A stretch of DNA of 64,000 nucleotides from Polymyxa betae (lineage: Eukaryota > Endomyxa > Phytomyxea > Plasmodiophorida > Plasmodiophoridae): contig RBZT01000711.1 of NCBI GenBank assembly GCA_003693705.1, positions 1-64,000 of the forward strand. The letters run 5' to 3'. Below the pieces are notes generated by a model. That model worked only from the letters and a program-made list of their open reading frames with translations, had not been told where the DNA came from and searched no databases. The stretch's first letter is position 1; every line of letters begins with the position of its first letter. The translations under genes and the position numbers were made by a program. Shown in pieces: positions 32,081 through 41,929 of the stretch.

Positions 32081-32136
32081 CTAAATGCACCATTTCAGTA
32101 AAGGATTTTGCGATCGATTATCGATTAAAAGTTTAC
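32081..32136 (-). other. Candidate spliceosomal intron, 56 nt
   Basis: GTAAAC...TTTAG. Removal joins DKNWQTA to LQERLRSRDHRN in frame. Confidence 0.7.
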
Positions 32137-32277
32137 AGCTGTCTGCCAATTCTTATCAATGTGCCAAACACAAAATAAGTGGCGTCTCATCGATGCGAAA
32201 ATGCTGCTGCCCTCACTCAATGCAGTATTGTCGTCGTCTAATAGCAAAACTCTAGGCTTGAGATCGGGAATCTTGGC

Positions 32278-32334
32278 CTATCAGAGAAAGAATTCAGAAA
32301 AGTTGTCGTGACAGCAATACGTTACTGAACTCAC
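32278..32334 (-). other. Candidate spliceosomal intron, 57 nt
   Basis: GTGAGT...GATAG. Removal joins RALFCSLR to AKIPDLKPRVLLLDDD in frame, the normal order in MULE transposases. Confidence 0.78.
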
Positions 32335-32660
32335 GCGGAGACTGCAAAATAAAGCCCTTAAAGCGACTTTATTTTCACGCGATGTGACACAAAAACACGC
32401 AGGATATCCTTGATTTGCCAAAGGATCGATCACCACAATAGTGATCAGTTTAAATCCATACGCGTTTGTGCCATGTGTTGAATCGATGGCCCAGCCCCGG
32501 TCCCCGAATTTGAAAACAGATGTACTAAATTTACTAAACGTTGATTCCAATAACATATATACAAACTCTTTCATAAGCTCGTACATGAACTCAGTCTGGA
32601 TGACGACGCAGAACTCGCTTTGTTCGAATCCGTATCGCAAAGCGTCACATACATAAGCCG

Positions 32661-32717
32661 CTAATATTATCAAAATTGGTAAATACACAATGCGAATAGA
32701 TAAAAATTAACACATAC
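32661..32717 (-). other. Candidate spliceosomal intron, 57 nt
   Basis: GTATGT...ATTAG. Removal joins NPVVLYI to AAYVCDALRYGFEQSEF in frame. Confidence 0.72.
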
Positions 32718-32883
32718 CTATGTACAATACGACCGGATTGTAGTTTTCTTACTGTAACATATTCCTGATGAGGCTGTCGGTTAAGTCCACGTCCTGCGCT
32801 TCCAATCCCGTTGTCTTGAAAACTTTGGATTTGATGTTGAGAACATCCTTCATGGTCACCAGGAAACCTCGGACGTCACCTTT

Positions 32884-32931
32884 CTATACAAGTTTTTGAA
32901 ATCGTTGCATTAACTGTATCGGATTGATTAC
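32884..32931 (-). other. Candidate spliceosomal intron, 48 nt
   Basis: GTAATC...TATAG. Removal joins RNERKNVTQ to KGDVRGFLVTMKDVLNI in frame. Confidence 0.75.
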
Positions 32932-33180
32932 CTGGGTCACATTTTTCCGTTCGTTGCGATCGGACCAAACCGCATTGCAGTTTCTGACGATTCGATCGGG
33001 TGGAATCCCCAGCCGGAGTTGCTGAGCAATATGCTCAGAAACGTGACCCGACAGCTTGAGGAAGTGTTGTTCCTCTAACGATCCCGACTTGTGTCCAGAA
33101 TGATCCTGGATATGATCGACGGCGATCTCTCCAGACAGCTCTCGCCTGACGTACATTCGCGCTAAACATCAAGACGACAA

Positions 33181-33662
33181 CTTACAGGATTCCTTCGTGA
33201 ACAGCGCCTTCGAATCGTCGCTCTTTTCGTTTATGGCCTGACCCTTTGGGAGGTTTTCTGGCGAACGCCTGCAGACCAAGACCTGGGTCTTTGAACTTGG
33301 GCCGTTTACAGCGACGTTTGCTTCCCCTTTGAGCTCGCTTTTGAATCTGTGATGCAGGAAATCAGGTTCGTGCTGTCAGCAGTTCAGATCACGTCACTTT
33401 TGGAAATCGTGCTGATTGTTGAATTTATATATTGTTCGCCTAATGGTTTCGTGTTCGTGGTCCTAAATATTCATATAAACAAATGATAATTTGAAAGAAA
33501 CGAAATAGAAATGATTACCTTTTGACAATGAAACAGTACACCCAGGACCGAATCCAAATTCGAGCGGTCGCAAAATGGACCGAAGAATGCCAGAGACATT
33601 CGGCCGTGAATTTCTGGCTGAATCGATTCAACCAATGTTTTCCTACATTCATGTCGAACTAA
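33181..33662 (-). pseudogene. MULE transposase N-terminal linker with one candidate intron
   Basis: Between the zinc finger and the transposase core. A GTAATC...TTTAG segment (33,463-33,518, 56 nt) has the same length and splice signals as the introns downstream and would join HCQK to DHEHETIRRTIYKFNN. Stops elsewhere in the stretch show it is no longer intact. Confidence 0.5.
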
Positions 33663-33863
33663 TTAGGCATAATAATTGCCACAAGTCGCGCAGAGATCTT
33701 TCATTCTGTTCGAGTCGTGGGTCTTTCTATGCCTTTCCAATTTACTCCGGTACGGAAACGATTTTTGGCACCCATCGAAATCACATGAATATGATCTCTT
33801 ATAAATAGGCGGTACGAATTGGTTATTTTCCATACCGTTCGCTGGCGATGCGCTGAGCTCCAT
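33663..33863 (-). CDS. MULE N-terminal C2H2 zinc finger exon
   Basis: A 66-codon frame from an ATG. It contains YSCDFDGCQKSFPYRSKLER followed by HRKTH, a textbook C2H2 finger (CX4CX12HX3H), and then CATCGNYYA, the start of a possible second finger that is cut by a stop. C2H2 or similar zinc fingers often precede the transposase in MULE proteins and bind DNA or the element ends. Its position directly upstream of the transposase, inside the inverted repeats, supports it as the first exon of the same gene. Confidence 0.7.
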   Translation of the reverse strand: MELSASPANGMENNQFVPPIYKRSYSCDFDGCQKSFPYRSKLERHRKTHDSNRMKDLCATCGNYYA

Positions 33864-34026
33864 GGATATTCAGACAAAGGAATAAAACAAGTTGATGTTC
33901 TAATCGATTCGCACAGAATACTCCAATGACAAAAGTGAGGATTTTATTCACAAAAGAATTAGAAAAATGCCATATCACACTCAGCGTGCCGCTAGTACTT
34001 CCAGTCCCAGGGCCTTTCTTTTGACG

Positions 34027-34058
34027 GCAACCCGCTGCCGGGAAAGTTCAGAATTTAG
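34027..34058. repeat. MULE terminal inverted repeat, right
   Basis: Reverse complement of 30,076-30,107 with three C/T differences. Confidence 0.75.
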
Positions 34059-34102
34059 TAAACCTCGATACCAAACCCCGTGGTTCCTAATAAAATCGTC
34101 TC

Positions 34103-34597
34103 TCAAAAGTGACTCGCACTGTAGGTTTTCATGTGTTGATTTGGCTCCTTCTTATAGTGGATAAATTGCAGGAATATGCTCGCTGCCTTTGATTCCGCAG
34201 TCTCTTTGTCAATGTCTTGCAGTCTTTTCCATATTTGGTAAGTGTTTTTACAGGACGATACTAGTTTGTACTGGGATTGTGTCAGTCGTAAGCATATCCG
34301 GGCAGAAGCGGACTTGTCTTTCCGTAACTCTCTAGGGTTTCGGGGGCTCGGATCATGTTTCAGATGGGTATCAATTCCCATTATAGTGAACTGAGTTTCG
34401 ACTTTCCTTTTAAAGTCCTCCCAATTGCATCCGTTGAACTCGGGTATGAGTTTCAGTCCAACGCTTTGTTTTGAACGGTCCACTTCCTCCTGCAGATAAG
34501 GAAATGATTGAGGCATTCCACTGTCTCGGTTTTCTTGAGCATTATTTCGTGTGTTCGCTTGGCTGTTAGCTCCGCTGCGGGCGTTAGATTCAGTCAT
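34103..34597 (-). pseudogene. Copia gag fragment (copia 4)
   Basis: An open 164-codon frame from ATG: QSVGLKLIPEFNGCNWEDFK, TQFTIMGIDTHLKHDPSPRN, ARICLRLTQSQYKLVSS, YQIWKRLQDIDKETAESKAA and FIHYKKEPNQHMKTYSA. It is the capsid region of copia gag and is close to the copia 1 gag. The frame breaks off at about 34,110 against sequence near the MULE end, so protease, integrase and RT are absent. Upstream of the start codon lies the same primer-binding-like word as in copia 1 and 3. Confidence 0.82.
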
Positions 34598-34613
34598 TAT
34601 GAGAGCGAACTCT

Positions 34614-34624
34614 GACTCTTAATC
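34614..34624 (-). promoter_or_regulatory. Copia 4 candidate primer-binding site
   Basis: The plus strand reads TGACTCTTAATCTC here, matching the anticodon arm of tRNA-Lys(CUU) in complement. No clear LTR follows on the right. Confidence 0.5.
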
Positions 34625-34651
34625 TCTTAGGCTTAGCTATGTTAACACGCG

Positions 34652-35245
34652 GTGTCTGCACAAGAAGTATTTAAGAAAAGTGAAAACTTTTATTGTGACT
34701 TTAAGTCTTGTGATTCCGTTATAGAGCTCAGTGACTGGGAACGACTTCGTTCTGACTGCTATACTCGAGGAGATCTATCGATTAATGACATTTTTCGTGA
34801 AAATGGCGTAAGATTTCTGAAGTTATTGACCCAAAGAGCCTCTCCTAGCTGACGTGTATAGTTTAAAACAGGGCCCACCATATTTCAGTTCAACGAGCTC
34901 TTTGCAACAAGAAAATCGCCCTAAGGATTTATAGGGAAAGATAGAGAGGATGAGGATGAAAATTCAAATTCCTCTGTAAATGCCGCGATTGAAACGTTGC
35001 AGTCGATCGTTCGAATCAGCAGCAACGATAAAGCTGAGAAAAACACTCCTCAAACCAAATTTGAGCTCTTTGGACACCTCGCCGTATTACGATTTTTCCA
35101 ACGCTTCAAGAAAATCGACGGTCCTGTGTCACAGCGTCCAAAGATTGTTGAGATTCTCACCGGCTCTCTAAACCTGCTGGATGGTGCGGCCCCGGATCAG
35201 AATAACAGCTCAGCAAAAACTGCGCCCCGGAAGTACGTCCCATAA
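34652..35245 (+). pseudogene. Unrecognised protein, one frame with stops
   Basis: A single frame runs from ATG at 34,652 to 35,245 with in-frame stops near 34,850-34,920. Segments are EVFKKSENFYCDFKSCDSVI, LRSDCYTRGDLSINDIF, IETLQSIVRISSNDKAEKNT, FELFGHLAVLRFFQRFKKID and VEILTGSLNLLDGAAPDQN. The composition and long open stretches look like real coding sequence of about 195 residues that has picked up nonsense changes. I do not recognise the family. It precedes a gypsy integrase tail on the same strand and could be the gag-like part of that element or of another transposon. Confidence 0.4.
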
Positions 35246-35529
35246 TTTCTGTTCAGGAATATGAGTATTCTTCAGACCATTGAAACATTAATACATCTTT
35301 GTTCAACGAAAGGCCTTGTAATGGTGCACGAGAGATTCTGGTACCTATGCCCTTTTTCGCTCATCCGACAACATCAAGCTGTCGGCAATAAACCGAAATC
35401 AGTTCCACCCCAACAAGGATATCGCAAAAATTTCGGCGGTTGTGAGAGCAGGGCAAAAAACATTAGAAATTGGAGCAACGATAAAGTTCGAGCTCATCAA
35501 ATGAAGGTGTTAAGGCAAGGGAAGCATCA

Positions 35530-36178
35530 GAAAACCGAATCATTAACTGATGACTCGGATATACCGGTATACAGAAAAAAAATTGAAGAACTGCGAAGTG
35601 GGCTAGAAGAAATGCCAAAAGCAGTTACAGAAACATCCGAAAAACAGAGGACTTTGAAGAAGAAGACTCAGAAGAAATACAGAAGAGAGCCAAATTTTGG
35701 AGTTGGAGATTACGTCTTAGTTGGAGTACCAGAGCCGATAAAAATGGCAGTTCGAAACTGTTCTTGAAATGGCGAGGTCCATATCGGATCAGTGACAGTG
35801 AAGATAATTATGTGTTCGAGTAGAAATTATTATCGATCACAGTAAAGACGGGTCCATGGAGACCGAATCCAGCTACGGTATATGCAGATGATAAGCTAAA
35901 TGTCACAAAGGAAATAAAAATCAGTTTGCCCATGACAATGAATCATATCAAGTAAATGATTTTATTAACTGCAGACTTAACACAGAAAGAGGGCAACTAG
36001 AGTTGCTGGTCGAATGGAAAGGATTTACAGAAGATGAGAATTCGTGGGAACCACTGAAGATTTTGTTAGAAGACGTCCCCGAATTAGTGAAGAAATATCT
36101 GAAGAAATTAACAGATGAGAAAAGTGCGTACGCAGAAGTTGATGACTTTGTTAGAAGTATTTCCAAAAAGTCGAGCTG
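35530..36178 (+). pseudogene. Ty3/gypsy integrase C-terminus with chromodomain
   Basis: EPNFGVGDYVLVGVPEPIK (about 35,685-35,740) is followed in another frame by KLFLKWRGPYRISDSEDNYV and VYADDKLNVTKEIK, and then by the chromodomain LELLVEWKGFTEDENSWEPL with LKILLEDVPELVKKYLKK. The same order (VGDFVLYSS, SFSWRGPARVVEC, FYSDSSLNVTQ, LIRWRGLSEEYDSWETF) occurs in gypsy B at 53,500-53,870. The chromodomain would target integration to modified histones. Integrase core is missing and several frameshifts are present. Confidence 0.82.
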
Positions 36179-36510
36179 AAAATCTACTATTGACTCCAAG
36201 CTTTTATCCCATTGGGCTTTAACGCGGAACTATAGCAAATGATCAGTAAGTACTAGATTGAGGTAATGAGATGACATGAAAAGATGATAATATTTGTATA
36301 AAAACACGAATCTTATGATGATTCAGAGGACCCTAATAGATGAAATCGATGAGCACTATGAAGACTTTGGACGACCTTGACGAAAATGGATGATCAGATC
36401 TGATAAAATGATGACTCCATGATGGCTAAGAGCAAGAGCACCGCGCGCGATTATCCTTATCAGTAAATATAAAATTTAAACGAACTTTAATGTTATACAT
36501 ATAAAGATTT
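36179..36510. other. Junction region between gypsy tail and Harbinger element
   Basis: Purine-rich, without a gene. TGATGATTCAG at 36,316-36,326 recurs at 54,897-54,907 on the far side of the Harbinger/gypsy A block, a possible but unproven flanking duplication. Confidence 0.35.
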
Positions 36511-37697
36511 GTGCGGGATCCTCCACCGGGACACAAAAAACCATTATTGATGGATGCTTTCTGGCAACAGTTTCAGCCCAAGCTTCTCGACGACAGCAGT
36601 GAAAGCGATCTTGGCCATGATGATTTACTTTTAATGATGATGATGGATGAATCCGAATGCGAAGAATCCAAGATCACAGGCTCTCGACGTGGCAGAAAAC
36701 CGAACAAGGACCGTAAAAGAGAACACTATGATGGGCTCTTATTTCATGATTACTGGGGTCCAAATCCAACGTATAACAATGATAATTTTCGAAATACGTT
36801 TAGCATACCGATCGAGCTCTTTGAAGAATTAGTGGCTCGCTTGCAAGAGCAGGATCATTATTTCATTCAAAAGCGCGATGCTTTGAACAAAAAGGGCTCA
36901 GTGCAAGACAGAAGATAGCATGCGTTATTCGGATCCTTTCTAGCGGATCGCTCAGCTCAGCAGAAAGACGATCACTATCGAGTGGGAAAGTCCACTATCC
37001 TTGAAAGTTTGAAACGGTTTTGTGTTGTGATAGACGCGAGTTACGGCGAGGTAGCTCTACGCTCTCCAAACATCGACGACCTGAATAGCATCCTGGATGA
37101 GTCCCTGCAAGATGGATGGCCAGGCTGCCTGGGCACGATTGATTGCATGAACTGGGCCTGGAAAAACTGCCCTGCCGCGTGGGCAGGGATGCTTACCGGC
37201 AAGGAGGGCTATCCAACCGTAAAGCTGGAGGCGATTGCTGACGGCCGTTGTCGGTTTTGGCACTTTTTTTATTACCAAGCTCGTTGAATGATATTAACGT
37301 GCTTGACCGCTCACATCTTCTCAAGGAGGCGATCAATGGTAAAGCTATCACAGTCAAGTACAATGTCAATGGTAATGAGGATTCAATCCCTTTCTGGCTC
37401 GCTGATGGCATTTATCCCAACCACCATTGTTTCATGGCGAATCCTGTAATGCGTAAAGAAAACTGTTTCCCAGCAACAAGAGAGCAAAAGGAAAGACATT
37501 GAGCGAGCCTTCGGGATACTCCAAGCGCAATTTCACATCTTGACAGTTCCTTGTAAGCTTTGGTCTCGCGATGCCATGCGCGAAATCATGAAAACTTGTG
37601 TCATTCTCCATAATCGGATTTTAGATTTTAAGGAATATGGGTTGGATTCATCTTATATTACCCACGAGCGCTACAAACCTAAGCATCCGCCGTATTA
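36511..37697 (+). pseudogene. PIF/Harbinger ALP1-like transposase, broken
   Basis: The start codon choice is uncertain; the first frame (36,511-36,918) has an acidic N-terminus, RRGRKPNKDRKREHYDGLLF and DNFRNTFSIPIELFEELVAR. Then come KSTILESLKRFCVVID (36,985) and the catalytic block GTIDCMNWAWKNCPAAWAGM (37,133-37,190; GTxDC-x-W, first Asp) with GYPTVKLEAIADGRCRFWH, SLNDINVLDRSHLLKEAING, FWLADGIYPNHHCFM, and finally IERAFGILQAQFHILTVPCK and CVILHNRILDFKEYGLD. These are the signature segments of plant-transposon/ALP1-like DDE_Tnp_4 proteins. Stops after QDRR and frameshifts near 37,270 and 37,500 destroy the reading frame. The partner Myb/SANT-like ORF lies downstream on the other strand. Confidence 0.88.
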
Positions 37698-37860
37698 GTG
37701 GATAATACGAGTAGCCGTCAGTTCTCTAGTATTGAAAAAATGATTAACCTCTCGAAGATTCAAAGTTCGGATCTTCATTTTGAACTAAAAGCAGATCTGA
37801 TCGAACGATTCTGGAATGTATTGGGTACGGCTCACTAAACTCAACCTAGATCTCACTCAT

Positions 37861-38580
37861 TTAATCATCCATTGCTAAAACTTCCTCGTCAATACAGACA
37901 TTGAAGCCAGTTTCTGTTTTTTCTGCCAACCGTATGCGAATATCCAGTAATGCTTCCTCCTGCTTCAACTTTAAGAATTCTTGAGATTCTGGAGCACCAG
38001 AATTCATTGAGAACAGAGCCAAGATCAGCGTATCCAGTTGGACCTGTGCTCGGCGATCACTGTTTTCGGCCATTCGTAGATAAACGTTTCCCTTGAGCGG
38101 CTGGCATCCTGATCTGACTCGAATTTCAGCTTCTTGGCGGCCTTCTTCCCGATCTCGGGCCTAGGTGCACAACGGAGCGATCGATTGGATTCGGCTGAAG
38201 CATGAGCGGGAAGGGCTCTTTGACAGTCAAGGGCTGGTTCATCTGCTTCTTCCACATCATCATCGTCAAGCTCTAACGCTTTTTTCATCGGCTTAGTCAT
38301 TCTTTCTACCTCGATACAGAACTTGGGCATCTGCTTGACGATTGTCCAACAGACATCATGAACAAAAGGCTTTTGACTTCATCTTGGTAGTATTGTTTCG
38401 CGAATACCATATAATTTTCCAGAGACCACCCTGAATGGTATTCAGATATGGCTTTGTTCATGCAGGCCGTAAACTTCAACAAAGCTTTCTGGATTGCATT
38501 TACCCATCGAGTCTTAATCGCTGCTGCCGTTCGATCCTGAACAAGTCATTTCCGATAAAAAGGCCGAGCTCATGCTTAAT
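37861..38580 (-). pseudogene. Harbinger partner ORF1, Myb/SANT-like protein, C-terminal part
   Basis: Plant-type Harbinger (Pong) elements carry a Myb/SANT-like DNA-binding protein beside the transposase; this is its counterpart. Minus-strand frames read FTACMNKAISEYHSGWSLEN, YMVFAKQYYQDE, KPFVHDVCWTIVKQMPKFC and CAPRPEIGKKAAKKLKF, then QVQLDTLILALF and EALLDIRIRLAEKTE. The RP-GKKxAKK segment is typical of the NAM-associated C-terminal domain. The gene is cut at 38,580 by the gypsy A LTR and continues at 54,495 (minus). Independent frameshifts are also present. Confidence 0.82.
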
Positions 38581-38850
38581 TGTCATGAATGCGCGACCCC
38601 CAATAGTGCAGCTCAACTGCGTCGGACGTGAAGCTTCCAGTTTCAGTCACAGTGTCAGAATAAACGACTGCAACTTGTTTGGTCGAGCTGAGGTTAGCTC
38701 AGTTCGATCAACACCGGTTTTGGACTAATACTTGCTTCGTTTTCGTATTCTTCGCTCTCGACTCTCGTTTTAGATATATTAACTTCTTTTTATTCTCGTT
38801 CCGTTCCGAATTATCCATAGTCCCCTCTCGCCTCTAGTTAGTCCATTACA
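38581..38850 (+). repeat. Gypsy A 5' LTR
   Basis: TGTCATGAATGCGCGACC ... TTAGTCCATTACA, 270 bp. Would hold the promoter of gypsy A. Confidence 0.92.
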
Positions 38851-38852
38851 GT

Positions 38853-39950
38853 TTGATCGAACTAGAAAAATTGGATGAAAATTCTCCTTCTAATTCGTCA
38901 ATGTCTTTCGATGATTCTCCCAATATCATGTTCGCACACACGCCGATGCAGCTTACAAATTGTTCTTCCTCTGATGTTGAGACCTTGCTTCAGAATCTAC
39001 AAAATTACAAAATCAGTTGGTCTCTGTCACGCAGAGCCAATCGAGTCAGATTGCTGGCCTTTAGGAACAATTTGCGACTATCGCAAGTATTCGTAATAGC
39101 CCCTCTGACAGCATTCCGGTGTCTGTTATTACCCCCGCTCCTGGCTCCTTGATTTCTGATGAGGATAACGTGGCAACAGCCAACGGTGATCAGCGGACTT
39201 CCCATTCTCTATTTCAAAATTCTGTCGATCTTCCCAAACCCACAGTAGTTTTTCAGGTGATCGAAGAAAATTTCGACAGAGGATGTGTCAGGTAGAAAAC
39301 TATCTACGAATGCACGAACGATCGTTTCGTAATGATTACATACCGTGCCGGATTATTTACAAGTCTTCTTTCGGAATCTGCCTTAAATTGGTTAATGCCA
39401 TATGTCGAAGCCAGATCTCCCATCCTTGATAACTATAGTCAATTTATTGCTGAGCTTCGTCGGGCATTTGACGATCCAGATCGACGACAAAACTCCTCAA
39501 TGAAATTAAGACAGTTACGGCAAGAACAGTTTTCGACTTTTGCAGAATTTGACTCTGTATCGACTTTTATTACCCTACGTAGACTGGACCAAAACCTCAA
39601 AAATACGAGCACTTTCGAGAAGTTCTTAACCCGTCAACGGAAAGAATGTTACGAATCGCACAAACATGTGGAAACGCGAAACTCAAGACGTTAGACGATG
39701 TAATTCGCACAGCCGCTGTTATCGATTTGGAATTTCCGTCGGGATCAGAGCCAGATACTGATCGGCCTCGACCAACCCCGGCCCGAACAATCGATCAACC
39801 TCGAACAGCAATATACCTTCCAATAACCCTTCCGGGCCTCGCTCATTATCGGATAAAGAGCGTGAACGTCGTCGTGAACACGAGCTATGCTTGTATTGCG
39901 GTGGCGAACATCTGATCTCACACTGTCCTATTTTGATGAATCGCAAGAAT
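38853..39950 (+). pseudogene. Gypsy A gag
   Basis: The start region at 38,853 reads MIELEKLDENSPSNSSMSF in an open frame of 99 codons. The capsid region at 39,332-39,694 has YRAGLFTSLLSESALNWLMP, FIAELRRAFDDPDRRQNSSM and LRQEQFSTFAEFDSV, typical retrotransposon gag. Then LDDVIRTAAVIDLEF and a zinc knuckle CLYCGGEHLISHC (39,888-39,926). Frame changes near 39,300 and 39,640 interrupt it. Gag forms the particle that encloses the RNA. Confidence 0.85.
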
Positions 39951-40019
39951 TCGTCTATCCCACTAAACTCTACTGTTAACCCTTCTCCGGTTTGCTATCT
40001 CAGCATCCTTAGTTTCAGA

Positions 40020-40484
40020 TTCCATCCATCCTATAGATATATTAATTGACAGTGGCGCTGGAGGAAGTCTTATCAGCCTAGCGTTAGTGAAAAAATATAA
40101 TCTGAACACTTGGAAATTAGATTCGCCTATTACATTTTCTTCATTTAATGGAGCGCCCGCCGCTTCGATATCTATGGAGTCTTTTTTCCATTTGGAGCTA
40201 TCCGAAACCAGTTTTGAAGTGCGAGCTTGTATCCTGCCTACCTGTCGCTTCGACATCATCCTGGGTTTCAATTGGCTGAAGCGGTTTAATCCTAAAATCG
40301 ATTGGGAGGAAGGCGCGGTGTCTCTTCCCTTGGCTAAGGCCAAACCTGGTACGCCAGTCATCCCCCTACTGACGCTTGATATTGCAGACGCACCACCACA
40401 AGTTCAAGCAACCGAAACCTTGCCCCCTGCATATTCGGATTTTGACGACGTTTTCTCGAAAAGGAGTGCTGACATACAAGAGAT
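40020..40484 (+). pseudogene. Gypsy A aspartic protease and linker to RT
   Basis: DILIDSGAGGSLISLALVKK (from about 40,040) is the retropepsin active site (D-S-G). FDIILGFNWLKRFNPKIDW is the conserved second region (ILG) of this protease. LPPAYSDFDDVFSKRSAD leads toward RT. Reading is open from 40,087 until the inserted element at 40,485, after which [12 protein letters not shown] continues the polyprotein from about 41,022. Confidence 0.86.
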
Positions 40485-41014
40485 ATCCGTAAACGTAGCC
40501 AAACTGCCGGTAGTAACCCGAAGTTTCACCAAAACTAACGGTGGGCTGCGCCAAAAATGCGGCGGAGCCTCCATACAAAAAACTATTGGTGAAACTGAAA
40601 TGACTACCGAAACTGGGGGTGGCATATTTTCGCCCTCAGTTTTGGACCACGGGCTGCGTCAGCATTGAAGGGAGCCATTTTCAGCAGCTTTTCTGGCTAC
40701 ATCTGCCTGTCAGATACTGGTGACGTCACTGCAGGAATGTCATGTTCCTTGGACCTCGACAGTCTCCATATGGAGAGCAGTGCTGACCGCTTTGCTTCTG
40801 GTTTAGTCGAAGCAGTCGTCTACAGCAGTATCAGAACCGTCGTCACGGGCGATCTCGTCCCAAATATTCGATAATCACACAAGAAATAAAGTTTTTTAAA
40901 AACTGCCGGCGAAATTTTGAAATCAGGGACCAGTTTGCGGATACCAGCACAAACTGCGGGTCACCGCGTTTTTTAACAAAACTGTCGGTGAAACTGCGGT
41001 CGACGTTTACGGAT
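40485..41014. mobile_element. Inverted-repeat element of about 530 bp inside gypsy A
   Basis: ATCCGTAAACGT (40,485-40,496) and ACGTTTACGGAT (41,003-41,014) are perfect 12-bp inverted repeats. They interrupt the gypsy A linker exactly where DVFSKRSADIQEI should run into LLPPHRPYD. Internal words such as GGTGAAACTGCGG, AAACTGCCGG and GTTTCACC recur in both orientations. CGGTGAAACTGCG is also present in the fold-back region at 2436-2788. No coding capacity; superfamily unclear because the target duplication is ambiguous (ATAT against ATTT). Confidence 0.7.
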
Positions 41015-41021
41015 TTCTTTA

Positions 41022-41654
41022 CTACCTCCACATAGACCTTATGATTGTACGATTGACATTCAACCAAACACCACCCCTCCATTCGGCCCGATTTATTTTT
41101 ATCTATCGAAACGAGAAACGGAAACCCTGCGCGAATACATCAACGAAAACTTGCAGAAGGGATTCATTCGGCCTTCACAATCTGCTGTAGCTCACCTGTC
41201 ATGATCGTTCTTCAGAAAGACAAATCGTTACGGCTATGTGTAGATTATCGTAAAATCAACGACTTTACTGTTAAGAACCGATATCCTTTGCCCTTGATAC
41301 AGTCGCTGTTATCGGAGGCATCGTCAGGAAGTATTTTCTCTAAAATCGATCTACGTGGCGCCTACAATTTAGTGAGGATTAGAGAAGGGCTTTTCGGCCT
41401 ATACGAGTACCTCGTTATGCCTTTCGGCCTAACAAATGCTCCAGCTTGTTTTCAGCATTTGATGAACGATATCTTTCTTGAGCACATCGGCAAGTTTGTG
41501 GTATATACTATATCTGGATGACATCCTTGTCTATTCTGCCAACGAATCGGATCATATCACTCATGTACGCTCTGCTCTATCACTCTTGGGCGAAAATGGC
41601 CTTTATGCCAAATTAGAAAAATGTGCTTTTCACCTACCTAATGTTGATTTTATT
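41022..41654 (+). pseudogene. Gypsy A reverse transcriptase, N-terminal two thirds
   Basis: [32 protein letters not shown] and [17 protein letters not shown], then in another frame IVLQKDKSLRLCVDYRKIND, RYPLPLIQSLLSEASSGS, FSKIDLRGAYNLVRIRE and YLVMPFGLTNAPACFQHLMN. The active site YLDDILVYS (41,511-41,537) and ALSLLGENGLYAKLEKC with FHLPNVDFI follow. The domain is cut after NVDFI by the insertion at 41,655. At least two frameshifts. Confidence 0.88.
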
Positions 41655-41929
41655 AAAGGTGTCCGCGAATGTGAGTGAGCTTTAACCCTCAACTGTCTGT
41701 CACTGGAAGAACTTTGCAGTTGTTCGAATATGTCACAGATCTTTGCAAATTCTGTGAAAACAGCCTGTTACACATAAAAGGGCCTAATAAATGCGATTTA
41801 TTTTTGAAAATGGATATCTTCTTGGGCTACGAAAAAAGCGAAAACAACGTTTGACCGATCAGCTTTTGAAGACGATCTATTTCAAATTCTTGCAACCTAT
41901 TCACAGATGACGAGTTGTTGAACGAAGAT

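Larger units (their letters stand above)
31197..33180 (-). pseudogene. MULE transposase with short introns and SWIM motif
   Basis: Read on the minus strand and joined over candidate introns. The N-terminal region has HVSEHIAQQLRLGIPPDRIV and WSDRNERKNVTQ, then GDVRGFLVTMKDVLNIKSK. Next is EFCVVIQTEFMYELMKEF. The catalytic core follows, with GWAIDSTHGTNAYGFKLITI (DSTH, first Asp), ACFCVTSRENKVALRALF, RVLLLDDDNTALSEGSS and RRHLFCVWHIDKNWQT. Then come DTTGHCESWHRVFKYKF and the SWIM finger CTCHDYISNGHHCKHI (CXC...CXH). One in-frame stop after NMLQ and a frame break near 31,715 show decay. The reaction is cut-and-paste transposition by an RNase H-fold nuclease. Five introns of 48-57 nt are listed separately. 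Confidence 0.85.
30030..34090 (-). mobile_element. Mutator-like element (MULE)
   Basis: About 4 kb between inverted repeats (cores 30,076-30,107 and 34,027-34,058). It contains a minus-strand transposase with MULE domain, SWIM zinc finger and an N-terminal C2H2 finger. Long degenerate terminal repeats are usual for Mutator-like elements. I could not see a clean 9-11 bp target duplication, so the outer limits are approximate. Confidence 0.75.

Noticed and set aside
32541-32580. A further 38-nt intron in the MULE gene before STSVFKFGDRGW
   Set aside because: The segment is open in frame and shorter than the other introns, so splicing is not needed to explain it.
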